DNA from: Melanopsichium pennsylvanicum
Taxonomy: Eukaryota; Basidiomycota; Ustilaginomycetes; Ustilaginales
DNA length: 43,051 nucleotides
Reading direction: 5' to 3'
Assembly: GCA_900208305.1 (NCBI GenBank)
Contig: OAPG01000026.1
Location: forward strand, 1 to 43,051
Shown here: positions 1-17,929 of the stretch, one piece after another
Layout of the letters: each line of letters starts with the position of its first letter
Position numbering within the stretch: the stretch's first letter is position 1
The notes under the pieces: model-generated
What the model was told of the DNA's origin: nothing
The model's database searches: none
Seen by the model: the letters and a program-made list of their open reading frames with translations, nothing else
Position numbers and translations under genes: made by a program

Positions 1-55
1 TAATACTTATTTTTAACCCCTTTACTTTAATATATTAATTCTATTCGTACTGGGA

Positions 56-95
56 TTAAATTAAATTAAATTAAATTAAATTAAATTAAATTAAA
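56..95. repeat. TTAAA pentanucleotide tandem repeat
   Basis: About eight head-to-tail TTAAA units lie in the spacer before tRNA-Ser. Nothing else is recognisable between 1 and 134. Confidence 0.9.
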
Positions 96-134
96 ATAGT
101 TTCTTTTTATACCTTCTTTATATAGGTTACTTAT

Positions 135-223
135 GGACAAACCGCTATTGGCGAGGTGTAGGCGATTGCTAATTGTCTGGAATATAAAAAACTTCCTTAG
201 GAGTTCGAATCTCCTTTTGTCCG
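135..223 (+). tRNA. trnS: tRNA-Ser(GCU)
   Basis: The acceptor stem GGACAAA pairs with TTTGTCC. The anticodon loop TTGCTAA gives anticodon GCU, reading AGY serine codons. A long variable arm (GGAA and TTCC stem) and a T arm with loop TTCGAAT are present, as expected for a class II serine tRNA. Confidence 0.93.
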
Positions 224-387
224 TGTAATTATATACCTATATATAGGTATACCAAAATTAAGTAAATACGGAATACTTTTTTGGCTACTAAAAAAAAGGA
301 TGTTAACTTATAATTAAAGAGTAAAAAATAATTAACACTATAAATAAAAAGATTGGTACTAAAAAAGTGAATAGACTAGAAGGATTA

Positions 388-408
388 ACCACAGCTAGAC
401 GCTGTGGT
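388..408 (+). repeat. Perfect 8-bp hairpin at the 5' edge of cox1
   Basis: ACCACAGC and GCTGTGGT form a perfect stem around the loop TAGAC, directly before the codons for the conserved cox1 N-terminus RWLYSTNA. The upstream codons and the RWLYS codons are in different frames, and removing about 19 nt here would join them. It may be a 5' UTR structure or one of the inserted mini-hairpins seen elsewhere in this window. Confidence 0.7.
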
Positions 409-409
409 A

Positions 410-9275
<8,866 letters not shown>

Positions 9276-9709
9276 TTTATATATAAAATTATAGAATATC
9301 ATGGTGGGACGCACTCCCCTTCTTACCCATCTCCTTAGCGGAACAAACTATCTAGTGTTTTCTATTTTCTAGTAATTACTATAATCGACCTACTAAAATC
9401 TTCCGATTTTTTAACGGAGCACAAAATATTATTAAGAAAAATATACTATCCTTTTTCTAACGGTTAGAAAATTTATGAGGGAATCAATTTTATTGTTCCT
9501 TTTTATAAAAAGAAAAACTGGAAAAAGAAAGCCCCATTTTTAGGCTTAAATAGTAGTAACAGTTCCAGTAGAGACTAAGCCCGTATTATTAATTAAATCC
9601 GGCTACTAAAATCTTCTATTTTATAGCTGCTATATAATAGAAAACGATTATATATATATTACAAGGCTATAGTCTACTAGTTTGTAACTATTTTATTGAT
9701 TGATAAATA
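9276..9709. other. Spacer cox1-atp8 with AT hairpin elements
   Basis: No gene is seen. Two copies of the dispersed hairpin unit starting CTACTAAAATCTTC and ending in an ATTTTAT-type arm lie at about 9391-9417 and 9604-9631. The sequence CGGAGCACAAAATATTATTAAG between them is otherwise featureless. Confidence 0.6.
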
Positions 9710-9856
9710 ATGCCTCAACTACTACCTTTTTACTTCGTAAATCAAATCTCATTTGCATTCCTAGGACTATTTGTACTACTATTTGTATTTTCTAAATACA
9801 TCCTACCAGCTTTTGTAGAACTATTTGTTTCACGAATGTACATTACTAAACTTTAA
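9710..9856 (+). CDS. atp8: ATP synthase subunit 8
   Basis: Forty-eight codons from ATG 9710 to TAA 9856. The protein begins [12 protein letters not shown], followed by one hydrophobic helix ([14 protein letters not shown]) and a short charged tail (VSRMYITKL). This is the usual fungal Atp8 of the F0 stator in complex V. The MPQL start is the family hallmark. It sits between cox1 and atp6, a common order, and was too short for a standard ORF cut-off. Confidence 0.95.
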
Positions 9857-10354
9857 TTAAAGAAGATCGTTATTACTTTTACGATCTTTTCCCCCCCACT
9901 AAAATATCTCCTATATTTTTATAGCAGCGCCAGCGCAGCGCCAGCACACTCACTCTTAAAAAGAAATCGTAGATTTTATTTTCGATTTTATTTTCGATTT
10001 TATTTTATAAGGGTGTGATAAAAATAGACAGCCTCCTTTTAGTAAATAAATATAAATATAGCGCGTAGCGGATTCTTTTAGAGTGTCAGCCGATAGCTAA
10101 ATAGAATATGCGGTCTATAAAACAGAAAAATCGGCGGTGGCATTTTATACTATTTTATAGGAAAGAAGAAAGCTTTAACATTATTTCAAATTGAACCCCG
10201 CGCGCAAGCGCAGCGCAAGCGCAAAATTTATTGCGCTAAAAATGAAAAAGGATCTATTTTGTTATCAGTGTTGCTAGCTAGCATTTAATTTATAGGGGTG
10301 TAGCAACTATTAAAAAAACATTAAGTAACAATCCAATTAATATTATTTTATGCA
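9857..10354. other. Spacer atp8-atp6 rich in GC mini-hairpins
   Basis: No gene is seen. GC elements lie at 9927-9944 (two GCGCCAGC units), 10061-10070 (GCGCGTAGCG) and 10196-10223 (two overlapping GCGCAAGCGC units). An AT hairpin lies at 9899-9925 and a triple TTTTATTTTCGA repeat at about 9973-10005. Confidence 0.65.
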
Positions 10355-11119
10355 ATGGCATTCCTAATTCATTCACCACTAGAGCAATTTGAAGTAACTA
10401 GTCTTATTTCTCTAAATCTACCTGTACTTGGATACGTTAATCTAAGTCTAACAAATCTAGGACTATATACAATTCTAACTGTATATCTAGTACTATCACT
10501 TCATATTATGGGAAGTAACAACCACCAACTAATTCCAAGTCGATGGAGTATTGCACTAGAAAGTAGTTTTGCTTCAGTACACGGACTAGTTAAATCACAA
10601 ATTGGTGCTGCTAACGAGATGTACCTTCCATTTATCTACTCACTATTCTTCTTTATCCTAATTGCTAATCTAAGTGGTAACGTACCATATGGATTTACAG
10701 TAGCTACATCAATTATGGTAAGTATTGGTCTAAGTATGACAATCTTTATTGGAGTTACAATTCTTGGTCTACGACTACACAAAGTACACTTCTTCTCATT
10801 CTTTGTTCCTTCAGGTACACCTCTAGGACTAGTACCTCTACTAGTACCTATTGAGCTGATTTCATATCTAGCACGAGCTTTCTCACTTGGAGTTCGGCTA
10901 TTTGCTAACGTTACAGCAGGACACGTTCTAATGAAAATCCTTTCAGGATTCCTGGCTCCTCTATTTACTTCTACTTTTATTGTTTCAGTACTGACTGTAC
11001 TACCATTTATCATTTTTACTGGTATTATTGGACTAGAAATTGCAGTTTCATTTATTCAAGCTTACGTATTCTGTGTTCTAACATGTTCATATCTTAAAGA
11101 TGCTATTGATCTACATTAA
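10355..11119 (+). CDS. atp6: ATP synthase subunit 6, with probably replaced 3' end
   Basis: Atp6 is the proton-channel subunit a of complex V. The 254 residues have several hydrophobic helices, with the conserved IPSRW, the essential-Arg helix SLGVRLFANVTAGH and the C-terminus GLEIAVSFIQAYVF. It ends LKDAIDLH at TAA 11119. From about 10954 on, a second divergent version of the same tail exists at 14024-14209, and the 20-bp direct repeat AAAATCCTTTCAGGATTCCT marks both junctions (10934-10953 and 14024-14043). The present tail is therefore probably the one brought by the mobile module lying between the two copies. Confidence 0.95.
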   Translation: MAFLIHSPLEQFEVTSLISLNLPVLGYVNLSLTNLGLYTILTVYLVLSLHIMGSNNHQLIPSRWSIALESSFASVHGLVKSQIGAANEMYLPFIYSLFFFILIANLSGNVPYGFTVATSIMVSIGLSMTIFIGVTILGLRLHKVHFFSFFVPSGTPLGLVPLLVPIELISYLARAFSLGVRLFANVTAGHVLMKILSGFLAPLFTSTFIVSVLTVLPFIIFTGIIGLEIAVSFIQAYVFCVLTCSYLKDAIDLH

Positions 11120-11202
11120 ATGAGTAGAGGTTTTACTAAAGTTTCAATAATTCTAGTAACTAAAGTGCTAGTTGCTAATGAATCTTTTCTAAAAAAGATT
11201 AA

Positions 11203-11772
11203 TTGGATACTCCCCTTTCCTGCGGTACAGTATTCAAAAATGTGTCCATCTTTTATACTTATACTAATCTGATGCAAATTTTTACTAGTATTAGTAGTAA
11301 CTTTGATACTTCAATTAGCCCTCACAAATTTATTTCGATTCTCTACCGATTTATTTTTGAAGACCTGAAACAAATTGAGGTCATTAAATTTCCTTGAGAT
11401 AAGAAAGAAAAGAATAAAATGAAGAAAGTAATAGAAAAGTATGGTAAACCTAATCGTAATACTAGTAAAACTACGTCAGGTTTTATAATTATTGTGCCAA
11501 TAGGAAGTGATAAAAAAGCATCCATTTATCACTCAGAATTTACAACACACATTTCTAGAACATGTTATAAATACCTATTAAAAAAAGAACCTGCAACACA
11601 TAAAATTATGGATATGTGTAAAAAACATGGTGGAAATATTTATATTCTTCCGTATTCACACACCAACCTACGAAATCTGCCATTTAACGATATGAGAGAT
11701 TCAATTCAAGTTATCCTAATTTATTTTATCTGAGTTATCCTAATTTTTAATAGTAGTAATCATAGTAAATAG
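11203..11772 (+). CDS. Unidentified ORF in the atp6 module, crossed by UGA codons
   Basis: I do not recognise the product. If TGA (11395-11397 and 11731-11733) is read as Trp, one frame of about 190 codons runs from 11203 (TTG, no nearby ATG) to TAG 11772. The C-terminal half is rich in Lys and includes KYGKPNRNTSKT and SGFIIIVPIGSDKKAS. It uses AGA for Arg, unlike the core genes, and lies within the module between the two atp6 tails. It could be an accessory or DNA-binding part of the downstream endonuclease-type ORF, or a remnant. Confidence 0.45.
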
Positions 11773-11834
11773 AAACCCCTTGTAAAATCTTATTCGATTT
11801 TTTAGTCGCGCCAGCGCAGAAAAAGAAATTAAAA

Positions 11835-11905
11835 ATAAGATAAATGGAATCGAACCAATACAAATTCATTAGAAGCGAACTACTCTACCTTTAAGTTATA
11901 TCTCC
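11835..11905 (-). tRNA. trnR: tRNA-Arg(UCU)
   Basis: On the minus strand the acceptor GGAGATA pairs with TATCTT (six pairs), TA follows at positions 8 and 9, the D arm is ACT...AGT and the anticodon loop CTTCTAA gives UCU, reading AGA and AGG. The T loop is TTCGATT. One T-stem pair is mismatched. It sits inside the atp6 mobile module. Confidence 0.75.
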
Positions 11906-12209
11906 TTATCTATTCTTATACAAAAGTTTTTACCAATTTGAGCTTAAAAGTTAGTGAAGAAAAAGAAATCTCTAGAATTATCAAATTAACTATGCAATTT
12001 TAATGTCTACATAATAGTTACAATATGTACTATGAACTTAATTATTTATTTTGAAATGACTAACAAATTTTTCTCAAGTAGTATTACTAGAATCATTTCA
12101 AATATTACTATTATAGTACTTCTAGTAGTATATTATTTTCATCTATTTGGTTTCATGGTTTAGGGATTCTTTAATGTTTATACTTCTTATGTATATTCTA
12201 TGAAAAGTG

Positions 12210-13688
12210 ATGTTAACTATACCTACTTTAGTGATGAAAAATGCTCTAATTCCAGTTATTACTTTTATTTTTGTAATTCTTTTTGTATTTTGTGCAAAAA
12301 TAGCGCAATATAAAATGATGTATGGTACATATCTAATGAAAATCTCTATAATCTTCATGCTGTGTAATCCTTTTTATCTATTTCTTATTACTAGACTTTT
12401 TGTTTGGATTATTTTTAAAGAAGAATGGGTAGTAAATAATTTATATAATTATGCATCTATTTTTTCCAATGATTTTTCTTTTTTCAATTATTTTCCTAAT
12501 TCTCCGTTTTCTTTTCTTAAAACTATTTACTGTCAAGAAGATGAAAATGGTATGGGTATTAGTAATAAAACTGCAATTATTACTAATGAATCTTATATTC
12601 CTTGGTATAATTATAAGAATGTAGATAAAAGTAGAGAAACACTAAATAGAATGCTATATTTTTGTAAAAAAAATAATATTCATCTAGCCGATTACCTTAT
12701 TGAAAATTGTTATGACATTCTTATTAAACCTTCTGACAATACTGGTATTCTAAAGTCATCTATCGAACCAAATTCTATTTGTAATTATACGAAGCTATCG
12801 AATCTGGATAACGTTCTTGATCGTAAGCTGTTTGCAGATTTTAAGAATAAATCTGTAGTATACTCTTTCACTACTATGGAAAATTGTCTAGTAAATGTCG
12901 GATCTAGTATTAATATTGAAAATAGAATGGAAAACTATTACAAAAATGTGGATCGTTTTATTAAGGGTCTTCCTAGAGAGGATGTATCTTTTGCACGTAA
13001 TGTTGCAAGAATTGGTGGTATCTCCAATCTAAAATGGGGTGTTCTATATACTACTAGTAATCTTTTTAAAGATTATATATCCAAATATAGTATCCCTACT
13101 TCAGACATGCCCATCTATTCAAATATTCTAGCACACTATAGCAAACACCGTGTTCGTCTGGTTGAACAGTCAATTCATGCTTATAATCTTCCTTCTTGGT
13201 ATTCTAGCCAAGGTGTTATTTTTGATTATATGAATTGGTCCTCTACAGCTTTCCAAGATAAATTTGGTATAACAAGTTATAAAACTAAACTTATCGATCA
13301 AGAAGGTAACGTTCCTTTTTTTATTCACAAAGAGGCCGCAACAGGTATTAATACTAGAACTTTTACAAGAAATGTAAATATCACACCAACTCATTATATT
13401 ACAGCACCTGCAATGGATAAATCAGTTACAATTTTCCAAGATGAATCAGTACGACCTTCTGGAACTCTTTCCTCTCGAAACAAAGATTATGGGCTAATTT
13501 ATCCAGACTATTTTGATGTTAATTGTATCCCTACTGGAAAATATATTCTAATTGACAGTACTACTCTAAATCAAGTAGGTCCTGAGTTTACTAATTCTCA
13601 AGAAGCTGCTAAATATATTGGTTATACTGACTCCAAAAAAATAAGAAGATATATCAACAAATGTTACGAACTATCAGGTACTGGATAA
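12210..13688 (+). CDS. Divergent GIY-YIG-type ORF with membrane-like N-terminus, atp6 module
   Basis: ATG 12210 (a GTG precedes) to TAA 13688, 492 residues. Residues 1-70 are hydrophobic (TLVMKNALIPVITF onwards), which is unusual for an endonuclease. Around residue 215 the sequence VVYSFTTMENCLVNVGSSIN resembles a degenerate GIY...YVGSS domain, followed by NRMENYY. An EQSIHAYNLP helix follows near residue 315. The C-terminus SQEAAKYIGYTDSKKIRRYI looks like a NUMOD1-type DNA-binding repeat. It uses TTA, ATA and AGA codons that core genes avoid. It is most probably the homing endonuclease gene that replaced the atp6 tail. Assignment to GIY-YIG is moderately sure. Confidence 0.65.
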   Translation: MLTIPTLVMKNALIPVITFIFVILFVFCAKIAQYKMMYGTYLMKISIIFMLCNPFYLFLITRLFVWIIFKEEWVVNNLYNYASIFSNDFSFFNYFPNSPFSFLKTIYCQEDENGMGISNKTAIITNESYIPWYNYKNVDKSRETLNRMLYFCKKNNIHLADYLIENCYDILIKPSDNTGILKSSIEPNSICNYTKLSNLDNVLDRKLFADFKNKSVVYSFTTMENCLVNVGSSINIENRMENYYKNVDRFIKGLPREDVSFARNVARIGGISNLKWGVLYTTSNLFKDYISKYSIPTSDMPIYSNILAHYSKHRVRLVEQSIHAYNLPSWYSSQGVIFDYMNWSSTAFQDKFGITSYKTKLIDQEGNVPFFIHKEAATGINTRTFTRNVNITPTHYITAPAMDKSVTIFQDESVRPSGTLSSRNKDYGLIYPDYFDVNCIPTGKYILIDSTTLNQVGPEFTNSQEAAKYIGYTDSKKIRRYINKCYELSGTG

Positions 13689-14023
13689 TTTTCAACACAA
13701 AAATTTTATATTGCAAAAAAACCCCCTAAGACACTATCTAATCCTTACCAACTACTCAAACTTGACACTGGAACAAATCAAAAAATTCTACATAAAAACT
13801 TCTCCTCTCTAGCTGATATTCTACGATACTTTGATGTGTTTAGAAATTCACACAACTGGAAGCAGAAATATGTAGATTCGGGTAAACCATATAAATAAAT
13901 TTGGTTTATTGTTCCACTTGAATCATACGAAGTAGAACAAAAGCAAACTGACGATTATCAAAAATTCTGGAACCGTGAAGTAGATCCTATGCTTAATGGT
14001 AAAATAATAAGCACACACTACTA
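13689..14023 (+). pseudogene. In-frame continuation of the atp6-module ORF behind stop codons
   Basis: Directly after TAA 13686-13688 the same frame stays protein-like (FSTQKFYIAKKPPKTL, then ADILRYFDVFRNSHNW) until TAA near 13896-13898. It then continues (IWFIVPLESYEVEQKQ) to a stop just before the displaced atp6 tail. The gene was probably longer and has acquired nonsense codons. Confidence 0.55.
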
Positions 14024-14209
14024 AAAATCCTTTCAGGATTCCTAGCACCAATGTTTACATCAGGAGCTATTACAGCAGTTATTACTCTAATCCCATTCAG
14101 TCTCTTTATCCCACTAATTGGACTAGAAATTGCAGTTTCATTTATCCAAGCTTACGTATTCTGTATTCTAACAGCATCATACCTTAAAGATACTATTGAT
14201 CTACACTAA
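14024..14209 (+). pseudogene. atp6: Displaced old 3' end of atp6
   Basis: Sixty codons starting KILSGFLAPMF and ending YLKDTIDLH with TAA match the C-terminus of atp6 (10934-11119) but differ at many residues, for example the stretch after MFTS. It has no start codon and is open to its stop. It is best read as the original atp6 tail, cut off when the mobile module with its own tail inserted. The lack of stops suggests a recent event. Confidence 0.9.
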
Positions 14210-14227
14210 ATAACTTCATTTTCAGTC

Positions 14228-14283
14228 CTACTAAATTTAACCAGTTAAATGCTCTTGCGGAATAAAAATATTCGATTTTTATA
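14228..14283 (+). repeat. Dispersed inverted repeat, copy 1
   Basis: This 56-nt spacer segment, with TTAACCAGTTAA and GCTCTTGCGGAATAAAAA, is the reverse complement of 36234-36289 apart from one substitution and one indel. Such pairs can recombine and invert the 22 kb between them. Confidence 0.85.
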
Positions 14284-14529
14284 ACCCGTTTTTCTCTTAC
14301 CCCCATTAACTATAATTTTATTTGCACCCCAGCGCTTCTATAAATAGAAGATTTAAAGTAGCCATTCTAAAATCTTCTCTTTTTGTATATTTTTTAATAG
14401 CACTATTAATCATATATCTACTAAAGTTACTGGCATCCCGTATTATAAATTCAAAGTGTTTATGGTTATCCTATTTCTATACTTTTATTAAAGCTGTATA
14501 CATATATATATATAGGTATACATACATCT

Positions 14530-14600
14530 AAGGATTTAGCTGAGTGGTTTAGCATCGATCTTACACATCGGGGACAGAGGTTCGATTCCTCTAATTCTTA
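14530..14600 (+). tRNA. trnV: tRNA-Val(UAC)
   Basis: The acceptor AAGGATT pairs with AATTCTT. Anticodon stem TCGAT/ATCGG encloses CTTACAC, anticodon UAC. The T arm is AGAGG, TTCGATT, CCTCT. Confidence 0.95.
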
Positions 14601-15324
14601 AATTAAATTAATTAATTTATAACCAGTTATCTGCTGCCCAATTAAAATAGGATATTTTAATTGGATAGGCGCGCGTAGCGCCCTTTCAATTTAATAGGGC
14701 AACTGCTATACTATTTTATCAGGGCAATACATATGACAAAAGATGGATTAAATAATTCAATTTATAACTGTTAGCAGGGCTATTAAATATTACTTTTTTT
14801 TACCGACTAAAATCTTCGATTTTATAACCAGAAGTAATGTAAATGTAATATTTTTTATATTACTCTATTAAATATAAACTGTATCTATTTTAAAATAAGT
14901 AAACATTATTTCTATTTATAGTGGCTATTATTAAATTATAGCCTTTTTCTTTATATAATCTTATAGGAAAGGAGTAATTTCCTTTTTATTTTAACGTGCT
15001 GCTTTCACTTTAAAATTGGTTACTGGGTGTAATTTTCTCTTTTCTTAATATTACGTCTTTTTTATAAATGCATGACTAATTATGTTATAAAAACCTACTT
15101 TGTAATAAAATAAAATCTACGATTTGATGTTTTTTATTCTAATGGGGGAGTAGTCAAAATAAAAGTGCTGCTTTATATACAGTATATAAATAGTAATATA
15201 TTAATAGTAATAAAGTTATTAAATAAAAGAGGATTTAATACTATTTTCTTACTATAATTATTGATAATTATTAAGTTAAGAAGTAGGGTTAGCAAAGCTA
15301 TTATAATATAAATAAATATAAAAA
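14601..15324. other. Spacer tRNA-Val-cox2
   Basis: No gene is seen. A GC element (GGCGCGCGTAGCGCC) lies at 14668-14682 and an AT hairpin (ACTAAAATCTTCGATTTTAT) at 14805-14824. The rest is very AT-rich and presumably contains the cox2 5' UTR. Confidence 0.6.
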
Positions 15325-16086
15325 ATGTTTAATCTATTTCCATTTGCTAGTACAGCAATTTTTAATGATGCACCACAACCTTGGCAACTAGGATTCCAAG
15401 ATGGAGCATCACCAACACATGAAGGTATTACAGAACTACACGATTCAATCTTCTTTTATCTAGTAATTATTTGTTTTGGAGTACTATGGGTACTATCATC
15501 AGTTATTGTTAACTTTAATAGTAATAAATCACAACTAGTATACAAATATGCTAACCACGGAACTCTAATTGAGCTAATTTGGACAATTACACCAGCTCTA
15601 GTACTTATTGCTATTGCTTTCCCTAGTTTTAAACTACTTTACCTTATGGATGAAGTAATTAGTCCTTCTATGACAGTTAAAGTAGCAGGACACCAATGGT
15701 ACTGGAGTGCAGAATATTCTGACTTCATTAATGAGGACGGAGAAAGTATCGAATTCGACTCATATATGGTTCCAGAAACAGATCTGGAAGACGGACAGCT
15801 TCGACTACTAGAAGTAGATAACCGATTTGTAGTGCCGATCGATACACATATCCGGTTTATTGTTACAGGAGCAGATGTAATTCATGATTTTGCCGTTCCA
15901 TCTCTAGGACTTAAAATTGATGCTGTGCCCGGACGACTAAACCAAACATCAGTTCTAATTGAGCGAGAAGGTGTATTCTACGGACAGTGTTCCGAAATCT
16001 GTGGAGTATATCATGGGTTCATGCCTGTAGCTATTGAGGCCGTAACACCAGAGAAATACCTAGCTTGGATTGATAGCCAATCTTAA
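15325..16086 (+). CDS. cox2: Cytochrome c oxidase subunit 2, with probably replaced 3' half
   Basis: Cox2 holds the CuA centre of complex IV. The 253 residues show PWQLGFQDGASPTHEG near residue 19, two membrane helices (residues about 45-65 and 85-105), the aromatic segment GHQWYWSAEYSD, the CuA ligands [12 protein letters not shown] near the C-terminus and the end YLAWIDSQS. From about residue 128 onward a second, decayed version lies at 17518-17874. The present 3' half uses more GC-rich synonymous codons than the 5' half, which fits its having been introduced with the mobile module downstream. No Arg codon is AGR and no Leu codon is TTA. Confidence 0.96.
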   Translation: MFNLFPFASTAIFNDAPQPWQLGFQDGASPTHEGITELHDSIFFYLVIICFGVLWVLSSVIVNFNSNKSQLVYKYANHGTLIELIWTITPALVLIAIAFPSFKLLYLMDEVISPSMTVKVAGHQWYWSAEYSDFINEDGESIEFDSYMVPETDLEDGQLRLLEVDNRFVVPIDTHIRFIVTGADVIHDFAVPSLGLKIDAVPGRLNQTSVLIEREGVFYGQCSEICGVYHGFMPVAIEAVTPEKYLAWIDSQS

Positions 16087-16138
16087 TATTATAACTTGCA
16101 ATTTTTCCCCCTTACGTAATTCTATTTTACTATTGCCA

Positions 16139-16197
16139 ATAAGTATGGTAATTTTATAATAAAAAATAATAAGTATGGTAATTTTATAATAAAAATA
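16139..16197. repeat. Two tandem copies of a spacer sequence
   Basis: AATAAGTATGGTAATTTTAT followed by AATAAAAA occurs twice in a row downstream of cox2, with a third diverged start at about 16199. The rest of 16087-16260 is featureless. Confidence 0.85.
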
Positions 16198-16269
16198 AAT
16201 AAGTAGAGTAATTTAGGGTGCTATAATAAACCTTTTTATGGGGTAACATATTCAATTTTCTATTTTTTA

Positions 16270-17293
16270 AGGTAGAGTGAGTGGAGGTTAACAGGTCGTG
16301 AAAGGGAAGAAGGAGGCTTATTAAAATAAATAGCTGCTTTACCTAGAGAATCAAAGTAAAGAATTTCATTGGTAAAAGTATTAGTTACTTTCACACTCTT
16401 GGATGTTGGCAGAGTAACGGGTAGTTTAAGAACGTCATCAACAATTGATTTAAGTTCAGTAAGAGTAAGTAGAGTATTAATATTTACATTAGATACAGGT
16501 GTATTAGTAATAAGCCTCCGGCGGTATCACGAATCCAACCACCTTTTTTAACAATACCTCGAGCCCAATAAATAGTTTTACTCATAAGTCGTGAAAAAGC
16601 TGCTGTAGAATGCATAATATTGATAAGTGTAAGAGTATCACCTTCTTTATAATAAATGTAAAGTTTACTCCAAATAATTGTACTTAATTTAGGATCATTA
16701 GAATCTACAATATTCGTTCCAGCTACAAACATTTTATTATAAGTAGGTTTATAATAAAAGAAAAGATATTGTTCAAGAATAGTAATAAAAAGTTCTTTTG
16801 TGATAGTAATAGTATCTAGTACTTCTTCTGAAATAATAAATAGAGTTATAATTCCTTTATTTCAAAAATCTTTAATAAAATAAGATTTTGAACGTTATAA
16901 CTCCCATTTGCGTGTTCTCGTACCCGTTGTGCTAGTGATTTACTTTGTCCGATATATGTATCCTTTGTTGGATCCTGCGAATGAAGTAGGTAACAACCTG
17001 GTACTTTAGTACCAGTTGAAGAGCTTGATCTTACTACACTACGGAATAGTGAACTATTATCAGATCAGCACTACTACTAGATAGAGGCAGTGTAATACTA
17101 TTTATAACAATACCTTCACAAATTGTAACCACTTTATCTGTAACTACTCCTTCTTTAAGCCCTAGAGCATAACTAATATTCTTAGAAGTTGTCCTGTATT
17201 ATTTGCAATTTCTTGCATTACAAAGAGACTTCGTTTGAATCGTTCATCTTGCTCTTTATTTGACTCTTTAAAGATTACGTTTGTGTATTTCAT
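16270..17293 (-). pseudogene. Decayed GIY-YIG endonuclease of the cox2 module
   Basis: On the minus strand, from ATG 17293, an N-terminal helix (FKRSLFVMQEIANN) leads after frame shifts to VPGCYLLHSQDPTKDTYIGQ, which is GCY...YIG, and then SKSLAQRVREH with the conserved Arg. Further on come an IYWARGIVKKGGW segment and a NUMOD1-like end (ILYFDSLGKAAIYFNK). A GC element (GCCTCCGGCGGTAT, 16514-16527) interrupts it. Several frame shifts are present. The same domain order appears in the atp9 module, so the two are paralogues. It lies antisense between the two cox2 tails. Confidence 0.8.
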
Positions 17294-17517
17294 TGGTTAG
17301 TATATTTTATTTCGGTAGGATGTTCTAGTTAATTATACTTATTATCAGTATATTTCTGAATCATACAATAATTATATTCATTTATACATTAATATTCAAC
17401 TATATTTTGTATAATATTTTTATACATTAAAAGTTAACATATATTATTATTTGCTTAAAAAGGCATAGTTTATTAAATAAGTATACCTTCTTATACGAAT
17501 GTGTTAATATTACTAAC

Positions 17518-17874
17518 TGGTCATACGAGTACTCAGATTTCATTAATGAAGATGGAGAATCAATCGAGTTTGATTCCTACATGGTTCCTGAAACAGATCT
17601 AGAGGATGGACAACTACGACTACTAGATGTAGATAATCGAGTTGTAGTACCAATCGATACACACATTCGATTTATTGTTACGACCTTATCCATGATTTCC
17701 CGTTCCATCTCTAGGACTTAAAATCGATGCGGTCGACTAAATCAAACATCTGTGCTTATCGAGCGTGAAGGAGTGTTCTACGGACAATGTTCAGAGATCT
17801 GTGGAGTATATCACGGATTCATGCCTGTAGCTATTGAGGCCGTAACACCAGAGAAATACGGATTGATAGCCCCC
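17518..17874 (+). pseudogene. cox2: Displaced, decayed 3' half of cox2
   Basis: The sequence starts [20 protein letters not shown] and matches cox2 from residue 128. The CuA segment [12 protein letters not shown] is still readable near 17790-17826. Small deletions at about 17681, 17731 and 17861 break the frame, and a run of Cs replaces the end. It is the old cox2 tail left behind by module insertion, more eroded than its atp6 counterpart. Confidence 0.92.
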
Positions 17875-17929
17875 CCTTCTCTTCTGATCATTTAAAAGTA
17901 TCTTTGGTACTGGTAACTCAAATCTATTT

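Noticed and set aside
10636..11013. 125-codon open frame antisense to atp6
   Set aside because: It mirrors the codon structure of atp6 and has no independent sign of being a gene.
13170..13394. Minus-strand frame opposite the atp6-module ORF
   Set aside because: It is a complement shadow; the plus-strand ORF is longer and has domain similarity.
16139..16197. Tandem repeat downstream of cox2 considered as a CRISPR-like array
   Set aside because: Only two or three adjacent copies without regular spacers occur, and this is mitochondrial DNA.
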